From JBAXZR01 sp041670165 (GTDB taxonomy: Bacteria > Bacillota > Clostridia > Christensenellales > UBA1242), in the NCBI GenBank assembly GCA_041670165.1, contig JBAXZR010000017.1:1-26244 (forward strand): 26,244 nt of DNA, read 5' to 3'. Every line of letters begins with the position of its first letter. Position 1 is the stretch's first letter. The position numbers and the translations under genes were made by a program. The notes beneath the pieces are model-generated. The model saw only the letters and a list, made by a program, of their open reading frames with translations. It ran no database searches and was not told the origin of the DNA. Below are positions 22,645 to 26,244 of this stretch, one piece after another.

Positions 22645-24090
22645 ATTTAATCCTTTTTTATTAACTGGCTCTCTTATGCTTCTTCCACCTAGCTGAGATT
22701 TAAGTGCAAGCATATCTAAGTTTATTTTCTTTTTTCTTGTCATTAATTCATGGTGCTTTTGTGCAATTCCGTAAAAATTTTCATATAAGAACCACATAGC
22801 AAATCCAGAAATTGTATACACAAGATAAAACAAGAATTGATACAAAGGGTAAAAAGTGAAAGAAAGATTGCCAATCATGAATTGAAGCTTAACATTTCTC
22901 AAATCTTCAGCCCATTTTCCAAGTTTGCTTACAACAAAGTCGCTGTTCAAAAAGAAAAAGTCAACCGTTCCATAATTGCTAAACCATGCATTTATAATCA
23001 AAATAAACACAAAATAAATAGCAAAATATATCATTGAATATTTAAACTCTTTCCATCTTGGTCTTGGAAAAACTCCCAAGGCAACAATCAAAAATGGCAT
23101 GAAGAATGCAGGCCAGTGGTTAACCCAAAAAATGTAAATATCAGGTGAGAATATTCCGCCAGCCGTGTAGTTTGGCATAATAATTGCCAAAAAAGCTCCA
23201 AGAACATTTATGAAATATGTGAAATAAAACAGTTTTCTAAGCCTGAAGCATAAACAAAGTGGAATTATGTACATTGCAGTGTTGCAAAGGTGAAGAGGCC
23301 AATCGGCAGGATTAGGCAAACATGAAAACAAAAATCTTATGGTAAATGTGATCATTGTTCCTAAAGCAAGAAAAATTAACATATACCGTTTTGTGTCTTC
23401 ACTTTTTGACCTGAACACAAAATATAAAATGGCAGGAGCAATGAGTCCAAGATAAATCAAAATTCTGTGCTGAGGATTGATGTCCAAAAATTCTATATAT
23501 TTTCCAGCACCAAAGAACACTTGCAAAGTGTATGATGGCATTGTTACAATAAGCATGAATATGATTGATAAAATCAAATTTTTAACTTCAGCTTTGCTAA
23601 GTTTAAAATGATTTTGTTTAATAACAACAATTAAAGAACCAGCAAACACCAAAGCAGATTCAATGGCATAAAGTAAAGCTCTAAGGTCAAAAACTTGCAT
23701 CTGAGCTTGCCCAACAATGGCAGGCACATTAATGAAGTAAATTATCAAATTAATGGCTGACACAGGCAAAACAAAAAATGTCAAAACATTTTTTGCTGTT
23801 TGCACCTCAAAAAACGCATTAAGACAAAATGCCAAAACGCATAAAATATTAAACCATATGAAAAAGTTTGAAATTGAAACACTAAAGGCACTTGCATCAG
23901 TAAGTCCAACAATGGATTCAATTGCATTTCTTCCAAGCATATAACGCACAAAAAAGAAAACTGCAGTAATTAAAGCAAAAATTTTGTAAATTTTTTTAAA
24001 ATTTACTGCGTCACCTTTTAGCATTTTTATGCCAAACAAAATAGAAAAGGTTGCGACTATTACAATCGCTGCGTAACCCGCATAAAGCAT
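21907..24090 (-). CDS. YwaF-like membrane protein fused to an ABC ATPase
   Basis: One open frame of 727 residues. Residues 1-225 hold about seven hydrophobic helices. Residues about 235-445 match the YwaF/TIGR02206 (TP0381) family: ADWPLHLCNTAMYIIPLCL, IMPNYTAGG, NHWPAFFMPF, YLVYTISGFAMW. After a hydrophilic linker (445-482) comes a full ATPase of the drug/lantibiotic-export type: Walker A GPNGAGKST (518-526), signature YSHGMKQK (617-624), Walker B VWILDEPLTGLDP (637-649) and switch His674. Inside the frame, at 22644, an ATG (Met483) is preceded by AAAAAAGGA at 6 nt, exactly where a free-standing ATPase of 245 residues would begin. So both the fusion and a separate ATPase may be made, or the fusion arose by a small deletion at the end of the first gene. 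AAAAGGA precedes the outer start. Confidence 0.85.
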   Translation of the reverse strand: MLYAGYAAIVIVATFSILFGIKMLKGDAVNFKKIYKIFALITAVFFFVRYMLGRNAIESIVGLTDASAFSVSISNFFIWFNILCVLAFCLNAFFEVQTAKNVLTFFVLPVSAINLIIYFINVPAIVGQAQMQVFDLRALLYAIESALVFAGSLIVVIKQNHFKLSKAEVKNLILSIIFMLIVTMPSYTLQVFFGAGKYIEFLDINPQHRILIYLGLIAPAILYFVFRSKSEDTKRYMLIFLALGTMITFTIRFLFSCLPNPADWPLHLCNTAMYIIPLCLCFRLRKLFYFTYFINVLGAFLAIIMPNYTAGGIFSPDIYIFWVNHWPAFFMPFLIVALGVFPRPRWKEFKYSMIYFAIYFVFILIINAWFSNYGTVDFFFLNSDFVVSKLGKWAEDLRNVKLQFMIGNLSFTFYPLYQFLFYLVYTISGFAMWFLYENFYGIAQKHHELMTRKKKINLDMLALKSQLGGRSIREPVNKKGLNMVNIKNFSKRYGSSKTFAVENANLEIHAGEIFGFLGPNGAGKSTIIKSLVGIQPITSGSIEICGYDVEKQSVEAKMNTGFVPDHYALYEKLTGREYINYIADLYQVSKEDRDKRISRFLEVFELVQAFDNQMKTYSHGMKQKIAIIAALIHNPKVWILDEPLTGLDPNSIYQVKEIMKQHARAGNIVFFSSHIIDVVERICDCIAIIKKGKILCVQNVKDLEKDKVHLEDFYLETIGEKLEQYHE

Positions 24091-24113
24091 ATAATTTTTT
24101 CCTTTTGTAAAAT

Positions 24114-24167
24114 ATTGCTAAATTTGTTTGAAACAAATTTTGCAGCAATAGTTTTTGAAAAAACTAT
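24114..24167 (-). other. two hairpins between the first and second gene of the operon
   Basis: AAATTTGTTT (24120-24129) is complementary to AAACAAATTT (24131-24140), with flanking ATTGC (24114-24118) and GCAAT (24145-24149) able to add 5 bp. Next to it ATAGTTTTT (24148-24156) pairs with AAAAACTAT (24159-24167). They occupy most of the 82-bp gap. The first is followed on the minus strand by ATTTT, so partial termination or transcript processing is possible. Confidence 0.45.
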
Positions 24168-24172
24168 AGTTC

Positions 24173-24637
24173 TTATGCAGTAATCTTCTCATTTGGTTTT
24201 ACAAAGCATAAAACTGACCATGTAACTGAATTGTTATAAAATTGTTGCAATTTTTCTTTAATAACTTTTTCTGTGGAAAAGAAAAATAGTAAAACAAGCT
24301 TAACAACGGCATAAAACGCAACAATAAAAATTATACCAATTGTTAAAAAAGAAAAGAAAGCAGTGACATAGGTTGAAATTATACTGAAAAATTGAAAATC
24401 AAAATGTGAAACATCTTGACTAATCAATTGGCTAAAATTAAATTGCGACAAATTGAAATTTGCCAAATTTATTTTTGAAAAATAATTTAAGTATGAAGAA
24501 ATGTTTGAACAAAAAGTTTGAGTAAAGTTGTATGTAAGTCCAAAAAAGTTCAAAAATGCTTGAAGCAACAAAAAAGCAAGTATGCCTAGAAGCATAAAGT
24601 TTTTTCTTCTGCTATTTTTGAGCGTTATTATAGCCAT
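24173..24637 (-). CDS. two-helix membrane protein, first gene of the ABC operon
   Basis: A 154-residue protein I do not recognise. There is a transmembrane helix at about 14-34, an extracytoplasmic loop (35-85) rich in Asn, Phe and Ser with near-repeats NLANFNLSQFNFSQ, a second helix at about 92-118 and a short basic cytoplasmic tail. The repetitive loop is the odd feature. GGAG sits 5 nt before the ATG. It follows a good promoter (24668-24696), and its stop is 82 bp before the YwaF-ATPase start, so it belongs to that transcript unless the hairpins in between terminate it. Confidence 0.7.
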   Translation of the reverse strand: MAIITLKNSRRKNFMLLGILAFLLLQAFLNFFGLTYNFTQTFCSNISSYLNYFSKINLANFNLSQFNFSQLISQDVSHFDFQFFSIISTYVTAFFSFLTIGIIFIVAFYAVVKLVLLFFFSTEKVIKEKLQQFYNNSVTWSVLCFVKPNEKITA

Positions 24638-24667
24638 TTTTCTCCAACTTAATTTTTAAGTAAATTA

Positions 24668-24696
24668 ATTATACAATACACATAATTTTATTGCAA
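24668..24696 (-). promoter_or_regulatory. promoter of the five-gene YwaF/ABC/Ig operon
   Basis: On the minus strand TTGCAA (24696-24691), a 17-bp spacer and a perfect TATAAT (24673-24668). The predicted start near 24661 gives a leader of about 24 nt before the ATG at 24637. Confidence 0.7.
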
Positions 24697-25069
24697 ACAC
24701 TTTTTTATATAAAAAATAAGCAAAAAGATTGCCTTGAAAAAAAGAAAAATGTTGATTATGATAATTATTTTATAAAATCAAACACAAAATTAAGTTTTAT
24801 TTGAATTTTTGTTTCTTTCCACCAAAATTCAAATATAGAAAACAAGAATAAAAAGCAATCAACACAATTTCAAGAATAACTGAGCTTCATGAAAAATGTT
24901 GTAAATCTTCATAATTTCTAACTTTTAAATAATTACAAAAATTTTTATTAGTTCTGATTAATTTTTATTTGTTGTATCAAAAAGCACAAAAAAATTGCGT
25001 AAGTAATCTTTTAAACAAAATTGCAAAAATTTTCATATAGTTTAATAGTATATTTAAAGGTGGATTATT
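24697..25069. repeat. intergenic region with a 12-bp inverted repeat
   Basis: TATTTGAATTTT (24798-24809) is the exact reverse complement of AAAATTCAAATA (24824-24835), with a 14-nt loop. No T-run follows on either strand, so it is not an ordinary terminator. The rest of this 373-bp divergent intergenic stretch is AT-rich and shows no gene. It must hold the promoter of the GH18 gene; TTGCAA at 25021-25026 with TAATAG 16 bp later is a weak candidate. Confidence 0.45.
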
Positions 25070-26244
25070 ATGGTTATCTATGTTGTTAAGCCCGGTGATA
25101 CTTTGTACACAATTGGTCAAAAATATGGTGTAAGTGCAGAAAAAATTGCTAGCGACAATGAGCTTACTCAGCCTAATAATTTGGTTGTTGGGCAAACAAT
25201 TGTTGTTTTACTTGAAAACAAAATTCACATTGTAAAGGCAGGCGAGAGCCTTTATTCCATTGCCAAAATGCACAATGTGGCTTTAGATGATTTAATATCA
25301 GCAAATCCTGAGATTGAACCACCTTATTCCATTTTCCCTGGACAAGAAATTGTTGTCCCACTCAAAAAACCAAAGCTTGGAACTTATGAAGTTAATGGCT
25401 TTGCTTTTCCAAACATAAGGCAAGATGTTATTGACAAAGCACTCGGCAACCTTTCTTACCTAAGTCTTTTTAGTTATCAAGTAAGTGAAACAGGCTCACT
25501 AACAGAAATTCCAGACACTGAATTAGTTACAAAATCAAGAAGTGCAGGTGTTGCACCATTGATGGTCATCACAAACATAAGTGAAGATGGTGGATTTAGT
25601 GGAGAAATAACAAACAGCATTTTTGCTTCTTCTTCAGCACAAAACACACTTATAGCCAATGTTTTGCAAACATTAAAATCAAAAAATTATTATGGTTTGG
25701 TTGTTGATTTTGAATACATATTTCCTTCGGACAGAGATAATTACACAGGCTTCTTAATCAAATTAACAGATGCATTGCACAAAGAAAATTACAAAGTTTT
25801 TGTTGCAGTTGCTCCAAAAACAAGTGGCGATCAACAAGGAACTTTATATGAAGCACATGACTATGGTGCAATTGGTTCAATTGCCGATAAAGTCATTATT
25901 ATGACTTATGAGTGGGGCTATACATATGGTCCACCACTTGCAGTTGCTCCAATCAATCTAGTTAAAAAAGTTTTGGATTATGCCGTAACGGTTATTCCAT
26001 CAAGAAAAATACTTATGGGAATTCCAAACTATGGATATGACTGGACACTTCCTTTTGTTCAGGGAACAGCAGCAACCGTTGTTGGAAATGTTGGTGCTGT
26101 GGACCTTGCTAGAGAAAAGGGAGCTTTTATTCAATTCGATGAAACTTCTCAAGCTCCATTTTTCAATTATTATGCCACAAACGGAAAAGAGCATGTGGTT
26201 TGGTTTGAAGACGCACGAAGCATAAACGCAAAACTTAACACCGC
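25070..26244 (+). CDS. LysM-LysM-GH18 protein, YaaH/SleL type (3' end outside the window)
   Basis: 391 codons are visible and the frame runs off the window. Two LysM domains come first: VIYVVKPGDTLYTIGQKYGV (about 2-46) and HIVKAGESLYSIAKMHNV (about 53-97), each ending in V-G-Q or P-G-Q plus I-V-V. A glycoside hydrolase 18 barrel follows from about residue 105 (EVNGFAFPNI), with YYGLVVDFEYI carrying the catalytic Glu215 (a reduced D-x-x-D-x-D-x-E: Asp213 and Glu215 kept) and IIMTYEWGY with Tyr280. In spore formers such proteins (SleL/YaaH) are N-acetylglucosaminidases that trim cortex peptidoglycan; others act on the vegetative wall. There is no signal peptide, which fits YaaH-type spore proteins. 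AAAGGTGG lies 6 nt upstream. It is transcribed away from the ABC operon. Confidence 0.93.
   Translation, partial: MVIYVVKPGDTLYTIGQKYGVSAEKIASDNELTQPNNLVVGQTIVVLLENKIHIVKAGESLYSIAKMHNVALDDLISANPEIEPPYSIFPGQEIVVPLKKPKLGTYEVNGFAFPNIRQDVIDKALGNLSYLSLFSYQVSETGSLTEIPDTELVTKSRSAGVAPLMVITNISEDGGFSGEITNSIFASSSAQNTLIANVLQTLKSKNYYGLVVDFEYIFPSDRDNYTGFLIKLTDALHKENYKVFVAVAPKTSGDQQGTLYEAHDYGAIGSIADKVIIMTYEWGYTYGPPLAVAPINLVKKVLDYAVTVIPSRKILMGIPNYGYDWTLPFVQGTAATVVGNVGAVDLAREKGAFIQFDETSQAPFFNYYATNGKEHVVWFEDARSINAKLNT

Overview
The window looks like the chromosome of an AT-rich member of the Bacillota (Firmicutes), probably an uncultured Clostridia-type gut bacterium. The evidence is very AT-rich intergenic DNA, strong AAGGAG-type ribosome binding sites, Gram-positive lipoprotein and LysM/GH18 genes, and family members typical of that group (YbiT-like ABC-F, YwaF-like membrane protein, DUF5662, COG1313 radical SAM). 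UGA is used as stop (end of the permease gene at 20265), so this is not a Mycoplasma-type code. No phage, insertion sequence, integrase or CRISPR array was seen.

Layout. 1-146: the 3' end of a tRNA, a complete tRNA-Ile(GAU), and their terminator. 151-253: an unexplained GC-rich patch that can fold. 571-2234 (minus): a NUDIX hydrolase, a DUF5662 protein and two unrecognised small genes. 2385-4742 (plus): a promoter with a perfect palindrome just downstream, then a LURP-one-related protein, GalU and a radical SAM protein as an operon. 5054-5698 (minus): deoC. 6053-7276: a small vWA protein and a divergent partner gene that carries a frame break at a T5 run. 7458-8276 (minus): an acidic protein ending in a cysteine-rich DUF11-like domain, behind a structured leader. 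8534-10622 (plus): coaE, coaD and an alpha/beta hydrolase, so the last two steps of coenzyme A synthesis are adjacent. 11008-13843 (minus): an ABC-F protein followed by hisS. 14090-15883 (minus): two small membrane proteins and an MBL-fold hydrolase. 15994-17514 (minus): catalase.

17688-24637 (minus) is the most system-like block. A good promoter (TTGCAA-N17-TATAAT, 24668-24696) reads into five genes: a two-helix membrane protein, a YwaF-like membrane protein fused in frame to an ABC ATPase, an ABC-2-like permease, a membrane-anchored Ig-like protein, and a large lipoprotein with an N-terminal Ig-like domain. I infer an export or envelope function, but the substrate is unknown. The window ends inside a LysM-LysM-GH18 gene of the YaaH/SleL type (25070 onward), which hints at spore or cell-wall biology.

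Most worth a second look: the five-gene ABC/YwaF/Ig block, the DUF11-Cys protein with its leader, the broken vWA partner gene with a possible hairpin-assisted start, and the ABC-F protein whose degenerate residues all fall in one ATP site.
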